Source: Chitinophaga rhizosphaerae (GTDB lineage Bacteria; Bacteroidota; Bacteroidia; Chitinophagales; Chitinophagaceae). Taken from it: a DNA stretch of 64,000 nt. The DNA lies in NCBI RefSeq assembly GCF_003958645.1, contig NZ_RXLO01000001.1, positions 682,001 through 746,000 on the forward strand, in the 5' to 3' direction. Below the pieces are notes generated by a model. It did not search any database. It was given only the letters and a program-made list of their open reading frames with translations, and was not told where the DNA came from. A program made the translations under genes and the position numbers. Each line of letters begins with the position of its first letter. Within the stretch, counting starts at the first letter, position 1. Below are positions 25,130-34,570 of the stretch, piece by piece.

Positions 25130-26455
25130 TCAATCGAAAGTTTCCTCGAACCTGATATCGAATTCCTCCAGTTCACGGAGGACGGGATTGTAGATGTCCG
25201 GCATAACGGGGATCTGCAGGCCTGTGAGGCTTACCTGGCCGGAGAGGACCAGTTTGGCCAGGATGCCGAGGGGCAGCCCTACCGTTTTTGCCATGGCGGT
25301 GCGCAGGTTATCTTCTCCCTGCACGATCATATAACTTGATAATTTAGTGCTCATGTTGCGCCGCTCGAACTCGATCTCGTGCAACATTACGATCATGTCT
25401 TTATCGGATGGCTCCATTCTCAGGCGGGCTTCGAGTACATGCTGCAAAACGCCCGCGTTGGTCTGTTCCCCTAAGTTAATCAAATCTCCGTTCAAAATGC
25501 CCAAAAATTTCAGCTGGCGGATCAGTTTGCTTTTGCTGCTGACGCCAAGGAACTGGGCAACGTTCTCTTCCGGGCTGAGCTGATCGTCTGCCGCCACGTT
25601 CTGCATGGCCCATGCGGAATAGGCGAGCTTGTCGGTCGGGCGTTTCTTCTTGTCGTCGGTAAGCCCGAGCCTGACCACCGCGTTCCAGCCTTCGCAGAAA
25701 TCGGGGTAGCGGAGGGTGGCGCGCATGAAGGTGGGCACGTTGGAGAGGTTGTAGATATCGGTGTAGTTGAGGGAATCGCGGTTGGGATACCAGGCGAGTT
25801 TGCCGAGGCCGGGCACCTGGATGGTTTTGGACTGGTCGAACAGGTGTTCGTATTCCACTTCCTTCACTTTACCCTTTTCACGGTAAATGGCGCCGGAAGC
25901 GCCTGCCAGCACGATGTTCCGCGCATTCCAAGAGATCTTGTACTGCCAGGGGTTGTCGTTGCTTTCGGGGGAAATAAGCCCGCCGCAATAGGAGCGGAAG
26001 CAGGAGATCTGGCCGCCTTTCTTTTCGATCGACTGGATAAGTTTCATGGCAGACATATGATCGATCCCCGGGTCGAGCCCCATTTCATACATGAAGAGCA
26101 GGCCGGCCTGTTCAATTTCCTTTTCCAGTTTGCGGATTTCCGGGTCGATGTACGACGCGGTGAGGAGGTTCTTGCCGAATTGCAGGCAATCGCGCGCCAC
26201 CGTGATGTGCAGGGCGGGCGGGAGCAGGGAAATGACGAGGTCGGTTTCCCGGACGAGGGGCTGGCGGACCGATGCGTCTTTCACATCGATCGCCGCTGCC
26301 GTGGCGTAATACGACTTTCCGATCTTGGATTTGATCAGCATGAGGTCGTTATCTACAACGGTGATATGCCATTTTTGCCGGGGCGCATTGGCCAGCAGGT
26401 AATCGATCAGTACGGTCGCTGACTTGCCGGCGCCAAACAATAGAACATGCTTCAT
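25130..26455 (-). CDS. Saccharopine dehydrogenase-like reductase
   Basis: This 441-residue protein has an N-terminal Rossmann fold (KHVLLFGAGKSATVLIDYL), then VISLLPPALHITVARDCL and NLLTASYIDPEI, the typical saccharopine dehydrogenase/reductase core, followed by the family's C-terminal domain (YEMGLDPGIDHMSAMKLI, SYCGGLISPESNDNPWQYKISW by parts). Relatives make or split saccharopine in lysine metabolism, or act as lysine 6-dehydrogenases. No lysine gene is adjacent, so the direction and substrate are unknown. It diverges from gyrA. Confidence 0.88.
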   Translation of the reverse strand: MKHVLLFGAGKSATVLIDYLLANAPRQKWHITVVDNDLMLIKSKIGKSYYATAAAIDVKDASVRQPLVRETDLVISLLPPALHITVARDCLQFGKNLLTASYIDPEIRKLEKEIEQAGLLFMYEMGLDPGIDHMSAMKLIQSIEKKGGQISCFRSYCGGLISPESNDNPWQYKISWNARNIVLAGASGAIYREKGKVKEVEYEHLFDQSKTIQVPGLGKLAWYPNRDSLNYTDIYNLSNVPTFMRATLRYPDFCEGWNAVVRLGLTDDKKKRPTDKLAYSAWAMQNVAADDQLSPEENVAQFLGVSSKSKLIRQLKFLGILNGDLINLGEQTNAGVLQHVLEARLRMEPSDKDMIVMLHEIEFERRNMSTKLSSYMIVQGEDNLRTAMAKTVGLPLGILAKLVLSGQVSLTGLQIPVMPDIYNPVLRELEEFDIRFEETFD

Positions 26456-26789
26456 AAGAGACTCTGGTGGTTAAAACTACCAAACGAAAACAATAATTTC
26501 CGGCGAATGTTCAGATAACCGCAGTTTTCCAGAACATTCGAATAATTGCTTCCGCTCGATTATAAGGGCTGATTTTCATAGGGTTATAAACAAATTGCTT
26601 GCCAATTTGTGATCGGCTGGTATATATCAATTTTAAGATATATAGAACATTTACCGGAGATGACGCGAAAGTAGGAATATTCCCTCATTTTTATTCACAA
26701 TTAGCCCCCAAAGCACCGGAATCCGGCCTGAAATCGTTATATTTGCTCTTTATTTAAGGATACGGAAAAACCTGTAAACCAATAACATA
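26456..26789. other. AT-rich divergent region upstream of gyrA
   Basis: These 334 bp hold no gene. They contain the promoter of gyrA at the right end and, presumably, that of the saccharopine dehydrogenase-like gene at the left. The middle is rich in A/T with short repeats of ATATAT. Confidence 0.5.
26738..26745 (+). promoter_or_regulatory. Putative -7 box of gyrA
   Basis: This reads TATATTTG, identical to the -7 box of pdhA, 44 bp before the gyrA ATG. No TTG lies at the usual distance upstream. Confidence 0.6.
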
Positions 26790-29414
26790 ATGATAGAGAA
26801 CACGGACAATCAAGACAATCAAAAGGAAGGTAGAATTGTTCCGATCAACATTGAGGAGCAGATGAAGACGGCGTACATCGATTATTCGATGTCCGTGATC
26901 GTAGGCCGCGCGTTGCCGGACGTCAGGGATGGTTTCAAACCTGTTCACCGCCGCGTGCTGTTCGGCATGCATGAGCTGGGGAATACGCACAACAAGCCTT
27001 ACAAGAAATCTGCCCGTGTTGTTGGGGACGTAATGGGTAAATATCACCCGCATGGTGACGCTTCCGTGTACGATACCATGGTACGTATGGCCCAGCCCTG
27101 GTCGCTCCGCTACATGCTGATCGACGGGCAGGGTAACTTCGGATCGATCGACGGCGACATGCCTGCGGCCATGCGTTATACCGAGGTGCGCCTGCAGAAG
27201 ATCGCTGAAGCGATGCTGGAAGACCTCGAAAAAGACACCGTGGATTTCACGCTCAACTTCGACGACACCCTCGAAGAGCCTTTGGTGCTGCCCACCCGCA
27301 TCCCGAACCTGCTCGCCAACGGCGCCAGCGGCATCGCGGTAGGGATGGCCACCAACATCATGCCCCACAACCTGTCCGAACTTGTAGACGGGCTCACGGC
27401 CATGATCGAGGACCGTGACATCACTACGGAAGAACTGATCAAACATATCAAAGCCCCCGACTTCCCGACGGGCGGTATCATATACGGTTTCGAAGGCGTT
27501 AAACAGGGCTTCGAGACCGGCCGCGGCAGGGTAGTAGTGCGCGGCAAGATCATGTCCGAAACGGCTAAAACCGGTAAGGAAAAACTCGTGATCTACGAAC
27601 TGCCTTACCAGGTGAACAAAGCCGTGCTCCACCAGAAAATCGCACAGCTGGTCAACGATAAAGTGATCGAAGGCATTTCCGACGTGCGCGACGAGAGCGA
27701 CCGCGAAGGCATGCGCCTGGTGATCGACCTCAAGCGCGAAGCGATCCCCAACGTCATCATCAACCAGCTGTACAAATACTCCGAGCTCCAGACTTCTTAC
27801 GGCATCAACAACGTGGTACTCGTAAAAGGCCGGCCCCGGATCATGAACCTGCGCGACCTCCTGGCGGAATTCATCGAGTTCCGCCACGAAGTGGTGACCC
27901 GCCGCACGCAGTACGAACTGCGCGAAGCGGAAAAGAAAGCCCACATCCTCGCAGGTTATCTCATCGCCCTCGACCATCTCGACGAAGTGATCGCCCTCAT
28001 CCGCAACTCGGCCACCCCCGATGTAGCGCGCGAAGGCCTCATGTCCAGCTTCGGGCTGAGCGAAATCCAGGCGAAAGCCATCCTGGAATTGCGCCTGCAA
28101 AGGTTGACAGGCATGGAACGCGACAAAATCCGTGAAGAATACGAAGAGATCATGCAACTCATCGGCCGGCTGAAGGAAATCCTCGGAGACGAAGGCCTCC
28201 GGATGCAAATCATCAAGACGGAACTGGAAGAAGTGAAAAAGAAATTCGGCGACGAAAGAAAGACCGAAATCCAGTACCTCGCAGCCGAAATGCGCATCGA
28301 AGATATCATCGCCGAGGAAGACGTGGTGATCACCATTTCCCACCTGGGTTACATCAAGCGCACCTCCGCATACGACTACCGCCAGCAGAAACGCGGCGGC
28401 CGCGGCGCCATGGGCGGCAAAACACGTGACGAAGATTATATCGAGCACCTGTTCGTAGCGTCTACCCACCACACCATGCTGTTCTTCACTGAAAAAGGCC
28501 GCTGCTACTGGCTCAAGGTATACGAAATCCCCGAAGGAGAAAAATCCGGCAAGGGCCGCGCCATCCAGAACCTCATCACCCTGCCGTCTGACGACAAGAT
28601 CCGTGCGATCATCGACATTAAGGACCTGGGCGACAAAGAGTTCATCAACAGCCACTATATCGTGCTCTGCACCCGCAACGGCATCATCAAGAAAACCTTG
28701 CTGGAAGAGTTCAGCCGCCCGCGGACCAATGGCGTGAACGCCATTACGGTGAACGATGGCGACCAGCTGCTGGAAGCCAAGCTGACCAACGGTAACAGCG
28801 AAATCATGATGGCAGTGAAGAGCGGCCGCGCGATCCGCTTCCCTGAAAACACCGTGCGCGACACCGGTCGCGGCGCCATCGGGGTACGGGGTATCGAGGT
28901 CGATAACGAAAAAGACGAAGTGGTTGGTATGATTTGTGTTGATAAGGAAGACAAAACGAAAACCGTGCTGGTGGTATCCGAGAAAGGATTCGGCAAACGG
29001 ACCGACATCGAGGAATACCGCATCACCAATCGCGGGGGTAAAGGGGTAAAAACTATCAGCATTACCGAAAAGACCGGCGCCCTCATCTCCATCGTGGACG
29101 TTACCGAAACAAACGACCTGATGATCACCTGCAAATCCGGCATCACCATCCGCATGGCGGTGGCTGACGTCCGCGAAGCAGGGCGCGCCACTCAGGGCGT
29201 AAGGCTCATCCGCATGGACGAATCCGACGAAATCGCCGCCGTAGCACGGCTCGACGAGCAGGAGGAAGACGAGATCGTTGAAAACGCCGAAGGCGTGGAA
29301 GGTGGTGAAGCAGGCGCGGAAGGTATTGCAGAAGATGCCGGATCAACCGGTGAAACGGCTGAAGGTGGTGAAGAAGCCGCTGGTGAAGCTGCTTCCGAAC
29401 CCACTGAAGAATAA
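26790..29414 (+). CDS. gyrA: DNA gyrase subunit A
   Basis: This 874-residue breakage-reunion subunit of gyrase has SMSVIVGRALPDVRDGFKPV by parts, catalytic Tyr130 (AAMRYTE), and C-terminal beta-propeller blades. The GyrA box, QQKRGGRG near residue 530, separates it from ParC. In the quinolone region the sequence is HPHGDASVYD, so Ala91 stands where E. coli has Ser83. The last 60 residues are a very acidic, Glu/Gly-rich tail, as often seen in Bacteroidota. It is followed 42 bp later by a TPR gene without a terminator. Confidence 0.97.
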   Translation: MIENTDNQDNQKEGRIVPINIEEQMKTAYIDYSMSVIVGRALPDVRDGFKPVHRRVLFGMHELGNTHNKPYKKSARVVGDVMGKYHPHGDASVYDTMVRMAQPWSLRYMLIDGQGNFGSIDGDMPAAMRYTEVRLQKIAEAMLEDLEKDTVDFTLNFDDTLEEPLVLPTRIPNLLANGASGIAVGMATNIMPHNLSELVDGLTAMIEDRDITTEELIKHIKAPDFPTGGIIYGFEGVKQGFETGRGRVVVRGKIMSETAKTGKEKLVIYELPYQVNKAVLHQKIAQLVNDKVIEGISDVRDESDREGMRLVIDLKREAIPNVIINQLYKYSELQTSYGINNVVLVKGRPRIMNLRDLLAEFIEFRHEVVTRRTQYELREAEKKAHILAGYLIALDHLDEVIALIRNSATPDVAREGLMSSFGLSEIQAKAILELRLQRLTGMERDKIREEYEEIMQLIGRLKEILGDEGLRMQIIKTELEEVKKKFGDERKTEIQYLAAEMRIEDIIAEEDVVITISHLGYIKRTSAYDYRQQKRGGRGAMGGKTRDEDYIEHLFVASTHHTMLFFTEKGRCYWLKVYEIPEGEKSGKGRAIQNLITLPSDDKIRAIIDIKDLGDKEFINSHYIVLCTRNGIIKKTLLEEFSRPRTNGVNAITVNDGDQLLEAKLTNGNSEIMMAVKSGRAIRFPENTVRDTGRGAIGVRGIEVDNEKDEVVGMICVDKEDKTKTVLVVSEKGFGKRTDIEEYRITNRGGKGVKTISITEKTGALISIVDVTETNDLMITCKSGITIRMAVADVREAGRATQGVRLIRMDESDEIAAVARLDEQEEDEIVENAEGVEGGEAGAEGIAEDAGSTGETAEGGEEAAGEAASEPTEE

Positions 29415-29456
29415 ACCATTAACAATTAACGATAATTATTTAAAAACCTGAGCCAC

Positions 29457-30710
29457 ATGAAAAAAATATTTGTAACGCTTCTCTTTTGCGGCGCCGGATT
29501 TGCAGCCATGGCGCAGAAAGCAAAAGTGAACAGTGCAGATGAATACCTGAAAAGCGACAAAATCGACCAGGCGAAAGCTGATATCGAAGCGGCGCTCGCT
29601 CATGACAAGACCAAAAACGATGCACGTACCTGGTACGTAAAAGGCAAAATCTACGAAGCCCTTGCTACCAAGAACAAAAGCGCGGCCGACGCGGAAGTTG
29701 CTTTCGAAGCTTTCAAAAAAGCCCTCGAAATCAACCCCAAACTCCCGGAAGCCCTCCTGGAAATGAATAACCGCATGTTCAACGTGTACGCCACCATCGG
29801 CAACGCCGGTTATGGCAACCTGAACGATCAGAAATGGGACTCCTCTTTCATCTATTTCAAAAAAGCGGTAGAAGTACGCGACTACTACAACGGTAAAGAC
29901 CTCGGCGGCTCCATCCCCACAGATACCGCCATGGTATTCTACGCCGGTTACGCCGCCCAACAGGCCGGTAAAAAGGACGACGCTTTCGAACTGCTCAAAA
30001 AAGCAGCCGAGCTCCAGTTCAAAACCGAACCCGCCCTGTACGTAGTACTGGCGCAGCAATACGAAGAACGCGGCGATAACGCCAACTGGCTCGGCACCAT
30101 CGAAAAAGCGAAAGGCCTCTTCCCGGCAGACAAACGCTTTAACGACATGGAAATGCTCTACTATTCCAAAACCGGTAAAACGGACGACCTGTTGAGCATG
30201 CTCGAGAAAAAAGTGAACGAGAACCCCAGCGATTTCAGCCTCGTGCTGGATTACGCCATCCGTCTCGATAACGTAGCCAACCCGCGCGACGAGAAAGGCA
30301 ACGATGTAGAGAAACCCGCCAACTACGACGCGCTCATGAACAAAGCGGAAGAAGCTTATAAAAAAGCACTGACCATCAAGGCAGACGATGCTACCGCCAA
30401 CTTCCAGCTCGGCGCCCTTTACTTCAACCGCGCAGTAGCCAGCAACAAAGAGCTGAACTCCCTGAGCAGCAAGGAGCAAACCGGCCCCAAAGCGAAAGAA
30501 CTGCAAACTAAAGTGCAAGGCCTCATGGACCAGTCGCTCCCGTACTTCGAGAAAGCCGACGCCGGTTTCACCGCCATGGGCAGCAAAATGGAAGCCAGCG
30601 ACAAACGCACTTTCGAAAGCGCACTCTACGCACTCCAGAAAATCTACGCGATCAAAAACATGACCGATAAAGTAGAAACCGTGAAAAAGAAACTGGAAAA
30701 CCTGAACTAA
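29457..30710 (+). CDS. Periplasmic TPR-repeat protein
   Basis: This 417-residue protein has a signal peptide ending AAMAQKA. Several TPR-like helix pairs follow: AFEAFKKALEINPKLPEALL near residue 85, DDAFELLKKAAELQFKTEPALY by parts near 180, and AEEAYKKALTIKADDATANFQLGALYF by parts near 300. No catalytic motif was seen, so it is probably a scaffold in the envelope. It follows gyrA on the same strand and ends at a strong terminator. Confidence 0.85.
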   Translation: MKKIFVTLLFCGAGFAAMAQKAKVNSADEYLKSDKIDQAKADIEAALAHDKTKNDARTWYVKGKIYEALATKNKSAADAEVAFEAFKKALEINPKLPEALLEMNNRMFNVYATIGNAGYGNLNDQKWDSSFIYFKKAVEVRDYYNGKDLGGSIPTDTAMVFYAGYAAQQAGKKDDAFELLKKAAELQFKTEPALYVVLAQQYEERGDNANWLGTIEKAKGLFPADKRFNDMEMLYYSKTGKTDDLLSMLEKKVNENPSDFSLVLDYAIRLDNVANPRDEKGNDVEKPANYDALMNKAEEAYKKALTIKADDATANFQLGALYFNRAVASNKELNSLSSKEQTGPKAKELQTKVQGLMDQSLPYFEKADAGFTAMGSKMEASDKRTFESALYALQKIYAIKNMTDKVETVKKKLENLN

Positions 30711-30731
30711 TCAGGTCCCATTCCATAAATT

Positions 30732-30762
30732 AAAGGCAAGGGGCAACCCTTGCCTTTTTTTG
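30732..30762 (+). terminator. Terminator of the gyrA-TPR unit
   Basis: The hairpin GGCAAGGG-GCAA-CCCTTGCC (30735-30754) is followed by TTTTTTT, 24 bp after the TPR stop. It is a textbook intrinsic terminator. Confidence 0.92.
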
Positions 30763-30990
30763 TTGCCCACCGCTGCCGCACGTCCCAATCTGCCGCCATA
30801 TTTCCACAGTCGTTTCCCTACGCAAACAAGTAAGTGATTTTCATGGGGTTGTAATAGCGTATTGTTAATCAGGCATTATCATTTTAACATCGATAATATG
30901 TATTCAGCAGGATGCATTGGCATGGTAATTCGCGTATGTGTTTGGAAAACATGTAACTAATTCCAATAACCATATCAAATCCTTACAATT

Positions 30991-31335
30991 ATGGTCACAC
31001 GAACAAAACCTACTGACATGCAGGAGCAACATCACGAAAACATGCTGATGAAAGACGCGAACAGGCAGGAGCGTTACGGAGAACAGGAATTTAACGACGA
31101 TAATAACAACCAGCTGGAAGGATACGACGAAAACGAACCGAACACTACCGACCGCCGTCACCAGCGTGAAGCCGAAATGGCCGACGGAGATGCTGCCGCA
31201 CATGGCGAAACGCCCAAAAGGACGCCCAGCAGAAGGGGATTTGCAGCTATGGACAAGGAAAAACAACGCCAGATCGCCAGTAAGGGTGGCAAGGCCTCGC
31301 ATGGCGGCGGCCGTAAACCCAGCAAACCCCGCTGA
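30991..31335 (+). CDS. KGG-motif stress protein
   Basis: This 114-residue, very hydrophilic protein, with no TM or signal, has an N-terminal half rich in Gln, Asn, Glu and Asp. It ends in one KGG stress motif: RGFAAMDKEKQRQIASKGG followed by KASHGGGRKPSKPR. This motif (PF10685; GsiB, Con-10) is linked to general stress and desiccation, usually as several tandem copies; here there is only one. It has about 230 bp of upstream non-coding DNA and its own terminator. Confidence 0.85.
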   Translation: MVTRTKPTDMQEQHHENMLMKDANRQERYGEQEFNDDNNNQLEGYDENEPNTTDRRHQREAEMADGDAAAHGETPKRTPSRRGFAAMDKEKQRQIASKGGKASHGGGRKPSKPR

Positions 31336-31354
31336 GGCGGATAAGGACATTCAG

Positions 31355-31388
31355 AAGCGTGTGCCCGTCTGCGGTACACGCTTTTTTT
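31355..31388 (+). terminator. Terminator of the KGG gene
   Basis: The stem AAGCGTGT / ACACGCTT (31355-31362 and 31376-31383) with a 13-nt loop runs straight into TTTTTTT, 20 bp after the stop. Confidence 0.85.
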
Positions 31389-31434
31389 ATGCCCGGGCCG
31401 GCTTTTTGCGTAAATTGACATTCAATCATCTATT

Positions 31435-32391
31435 ATGAAAGCTGTAGCAGTTAACCAGTTCAAAAGCAATCCAGCCGTAATGGACTTGCCTGTACCACCA
31501 CTAAAAGCCGGCACCATCCGCATCCGCCTCGCCGCGGCGGGGCTCAACCCGTTCGACTGGAAGTTGGCAGACGGCATCCTCGAAAACCAGATGCCGCATG
31601 TATTCCCCATGATCCTCGGTACAGACGGGGCCGGTGTGGTGGAATCTGTCGGGGCGGGCGCAGACCGTTTTAAGGTGGGCGACCGGGTATATGGCCAGAT
31701 GATCCATCCGCCGATCGGCGAAGGGTCGTATGCCGAAATGGTGACCGTTCCCGATTCGGCGGCCATCGCCGCAGCGCCGAAATCCATTGCGCTTTCTGAC
31801 GCCGCGGCGCTGCCGACGGCGGGGATGACGGCGCTTCAGCTCCTGGACCGCTCGGGGCTGGCGGAAGGGCAAAAGCTACTGCTGGTGGGTGCAACGGGCG
31901 GCGTGGGCTCTTTCCTGACGCAAATCGCCAGGGCAAGGGGTATTTACGTCATCGCTACCGCATCTAATGAGGAATCGGCGGCGCGGATCAAACAGTTGGG
32001 GGCCACGGAAACGATCAATTACAAAACGGCTCCTGTGGAGGAGCAATTTCCCGGCGGGGCCGATGCGTTGATCGACCTGGTGAGCGATAAAGTGAATTTT
32101 GAAAAGATGCTGCCGCTGGTAAAGAAAGGCGGACATGTACATACCACGCAGTTTGTGGCGGATAAAGACCGCATCCATGCGCTCGGGCTGCGGGGCGGGA
32201 ATTTCGAGACCCAAGGGACCCCGGCTTCACTCGATGCGCTCCGCGAACTGATCGATAGCGGGGGGCTTACCGTACCGGTGGAACGCCGGATCCCGCTCGA
32301 CCAGGCACCCCAGGCTATCGCGGATAGCCGTGCGGCGAAGAGCAAGGGTAAGACCATCCTCCTCATCGACACTTCGCTGGATCAAGTCTGA
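31435..32391 (+). CDS. Zinc-free MDR quinone oxidoreductase
   Basis: This 318-residue medium-chain reductase is of the quinone oxidoreductase (zeta-crystallin-like) type. The GroES-like N-terminus carries GLNPFDWKLADG and LGTDGAGVVESVG, and the NADP-binding loop is VGATGGVGSFLTQIARARG. Catalytic zinc ligands of alcohol dehydrogenases are absent, which fits an NADPH-dependent quinone or enone reductase. It is a single gene between two terminator-bounded units. Confidence 0.88.
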   Translation: MKAVAVNQFKSNPAVMDLPVPPLKAGTIRIRLAAAGLNPFDWKLADGILENQMPHVFPMILGTDGAGVVESVGAGADRFKVGDRVYGQMIHPPIGEGSYAEMVTVPDSAAIAAAPKSIALSDAAALPTAGMTALQLLDRSGLAEGQKLLLVGATGGVGSFLTQIARARGIYVIATASNEESAARIKQLGATETINYKTAPVEEQFPGGADALIDLVSDKVNFEKMLPLVKKGGHVHTTQFVADKDRIHALGLRGGNFETQGTPASLDALRELIDSGGLTVPVERRIPLDQAPQAIADSRAAKSKGKTILLIDTSLDQV

Positions 32392-32451
32392 CGATATTAT
32401 ATCACGATCGCCGCTGTGGCCGGGTACAACCGGGCAGCGGCGGCGGTATTT

Positions 32452-32799
32452 TCAGCCGAGCTGTTCGCGGACCTTTTTGGGCAATCCTTTTACGACGAGG
32501 TCGTAGGAGTTGCGGGTCCATTCCAGGAGCAGCCGGTCCGGGATGGAGCCGTCGAGCAAAACGGTGTTCCAGTGCTTTTTATTCATATGATAGCCGGGTA
32601 GCACGCCTTCATATCTTTCCCGCAGTTCTTCCACCAATTCCGGATCACATTTCAGGTTGATGCTTTCGAATGATTCGATGTCGACCAAAGCGAACAGTTT
32701 ACCCATGACGGTAAATACCAGCGTGGTTTCCCCGAAAGGAAATCCTTCGGCGGTGCCCGGAAGGGAAAGGCAGTATTCCTGGAGTTTTTCGAGATTCAT
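32452..32799 (-). CDS. MmcQ/YjbR family protein
   Basis: This 115-residue protein has the YjbR signature: LEKLQEYCLSLPGTAEGFPFGE, VFTVMGKLFALV, INLKCDPELVEELRERY by parts, and GYHMNKKHWNTVLLDG. The fold resembles a double-wing DNA-binding domain, but function is not established. The ATG at 32799 is preferred to a GTG at 32805. Confidence 0.92.
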   Translation of the reverse strand: MNLEKLQEYCLSLPGTAEGFPFGETTLVFTVMGKLFALVDIESFESINLKCDPELVEELRERYEGVLPGYHMNKKHWNTVLLDGSIPDRLLLEWTRNSYDLVVKGLPKKVREQLG

Positions 32800-33272
32800 G
32801 CCCACAATTTACTGAAAAACTCCGTTGTAAAGGAAAAGCGGGCCCCGGATAGGATTCCTTACATTCTCGATAAAACCATCACCTTGATTCATAACAAAAT
32901 AGGTTCAACCAACGAACATTTTACATCAACCCAACTCACTGAGAATCAATATCTGCTTACAATTAAATGTTAAATAGCGGCCGTTTTGGATAGGAATGGT
33001 TAGGGTAGGAGTTGAAGTAACCCGGGTTAAGTTTTTAACATCCAGTGCGTTGACCGAGACAAGAAAATGCGTTATTGTTTCAGTATTAACCTTACATCCC
33101 CCTGAAAACAGCTTTTGGGAGAGCCGAAAAACGCCTGTGCGGAAAATCCGGTGCAACCGAAATTTACATGGGTGGATTCTCGGAATATGTGATGAAAAAC
33201 GGTAATTTGGCTCGCCATGAAAACCGTAGGCTAATCCCGATTCCTTCCACTTTGCATGCAATAACAACCTAT
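32800..33272. other. Divergent intergenic region before module copy 2
   Basis: These 473 bp hold no convincing gene. They separate the leftward MmcQ gene from the second signalling module and must hold its promoter. A CACTTTGC stretch about 25 bp before the ATG at 33273 is only a poor -7 match. Confidence 0.45.
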
Positions 33273-33917
33273 ATGAGTACATTTAAATCCATCCTGATCC
33301 CAGCTATTACGCTGGCCGCCGGACTAGCGGCAGGTTACTGGTGGGCGCAATCCGGGAATCCCGGGGCCGCTGCCGGCAAACCCAATCCTGACGCTTCCCG
33401 GTTCGTATGCAATTCCTCGACGGATGTGCCGGAAAAAGACCTGTTGACGGTAGACACCGCGTTCAACATGATTGCCCGGTACGGTAAACGCCTTCCGCCG
33501 GACTCCGCCCAATCCCGAAGCATTTGGTTCTCAACGGAGCGAATCCACGCTTTACTTTGCGTCATGAAAAGGGATTCCATGAGCGGTGTCCGTTTTTATT
33601 ACGCCAAGTACGCAAACGATTACCCGTCCAAACTGGATGAAGGCAGCATCGGTCACAACCCGATCAAGCCTTACTGGGGCCAAACCACGCTCGTGCTGGT
33701 TACCACGCGCGCCCAGGGCAAAAAGCACCTGGACCATATCAAAGTCAAGGAAGGTGGAAACGGCCGCCCGCACATCGGCATGATCCTGACCAGCCCTCCG
33801 CCAGACGATCCGGAAAACAACGGGGAACTCTGTCCGCCGCCTAAAAACTGCTTCTCGAAAGGCGCGTATTTCCTCGCTCCGAACGTCGACAGCACCAAAA
33901 AACACATTTACAACTAA
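33273..33917 (+). CDS. Membrane-anchored CPxxC-type protein (module copy 2)
   Basis: This 214-residue protein has an N-terminal TM anchor or signal (residues 5-25, ILIPAITLAAGLAAGYWW). The rest follows the order seen in the small protein at 5077-5472: a helical part ending in Y70, GVRFYYA at 105-111, a strand TLVLVTT at 139-145, and a C-terminal cysteine pair C187-PPPKN-C193. Identity is low, but motif order and gene context agree. The start at 33273 is chosen as the beginning of the anchor. Its stop overlaps the next ATG (TAATG). The function is unknown; a role in sensing or redox is only a guess. Confidence 0.72.
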   Translation: MSTFKSILIPAITLAAGLAAGYWWAQSGNPGAAAGKPNPDASRFVCNSSTDVPEKDLLTVDTAFNMIARYGKRLPPDSAQSRSIWFSTERIHALLCVMKRDSMSGVRFYYAKYANDYPSKLDEGSIGHNPIKPYWGQTTLVLVTTRAQGKKHLDHIKVKEGGNGRPHIGMILTSPPPDDPENNGELCPPPKNCFSKGAYFLAPNVDSTKKHIYN

Positions 33918-34570
33918 TGCATTATTTCACCGTCAACACGGTAGCCGAATGGATCTGCTTCCTCACCGCCCTTGTCTGCCTCCGGCACGACAAGGATCCG
34001 GTGTGGAGGCGGTTTCCGTTCTACCTTCTCCTTGTTTGCCTCGTCGAAACCGGCGGAATTTTCATGCGGACGGAACTGAAGATGCCCAATGCCCCGATCT
34101 ACAACGGCTATATGCTCGCCGAATGTTTCGCAATGACTACATTCCTGTACCATCTTATTAAGCCCTATGGCATGAAAATCTGGGTGCCCCTGGCATGGGG
34201 CGCCATCTTCCTCACTGCTTGGCTCGCGGAATCGCTCGACGGCGACTTCGGGACGTATTCCCGGCAAACGGCCATCCTGCTTTCCATCGCCGTCGTAGTG
34301 GCCTGCCTGTATTATTTTTATCTCGTGTTGCGGGACGACCGGTACGTTCGCCTGGCCACCCATCCGCCGTTCTGGTGGGTGAGCGGGACGCTGATGTTTT
34401 ACTTCGGCGGCATCGCCACCTACATCTTTTTCCAGTACCTACTGGAGGCTTCTTCGGTCGAGGGTATCCGGTTTTCCCTCAGGTATGTTATTTTTAAGGT
34501 CCTGAACGTACTGTTATACGGCAGCTGGACTTACGCTTTTATATGCAGGTACCGACAAACGAAATATTAA
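33917..34570 (+). CDS. Multi-TM membrane protein, putative sensor (module copy 2)
   Basis: This 217-residue protein has about six or seven TM helices. It shares with the protein at 4381-5055 the DKD motif, RDD at 139-141 and PPFWWVSG at 150-157, followed by an aromatic helix. Start and stop overlap the neighbours on both sides (1 bp and 28 bp), so the three proteins are made together. It is presumed to pass a signal to the sensor-less kinase next to it. Confidence 0.8.
   Translation: MHYFTVNTVAEWICFLTALVCLRHDKDPVWRRFPFYLLLVCLVETGGIFMRTELKMPNAPIYNGYMLAECFAMTTFLYHLIKPYGMKIWVPLAWGAIFLTAWLAESLDGDFGTYSRQTAILLSIAVVVACLYYFYLVLRDDRYVRLATHPPFWWVSGTLMFYFGGIATYIFFQYLLEASSVEGIRFSLRYVIFKVLNVLLYGSWTYAFICRYRQTKY

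Noticed and set aside
26754-28655. A 633-codon minus-strand frame opposite gyrA
   Set aside because: Antisense shadow of gyrA with no domain or start context.
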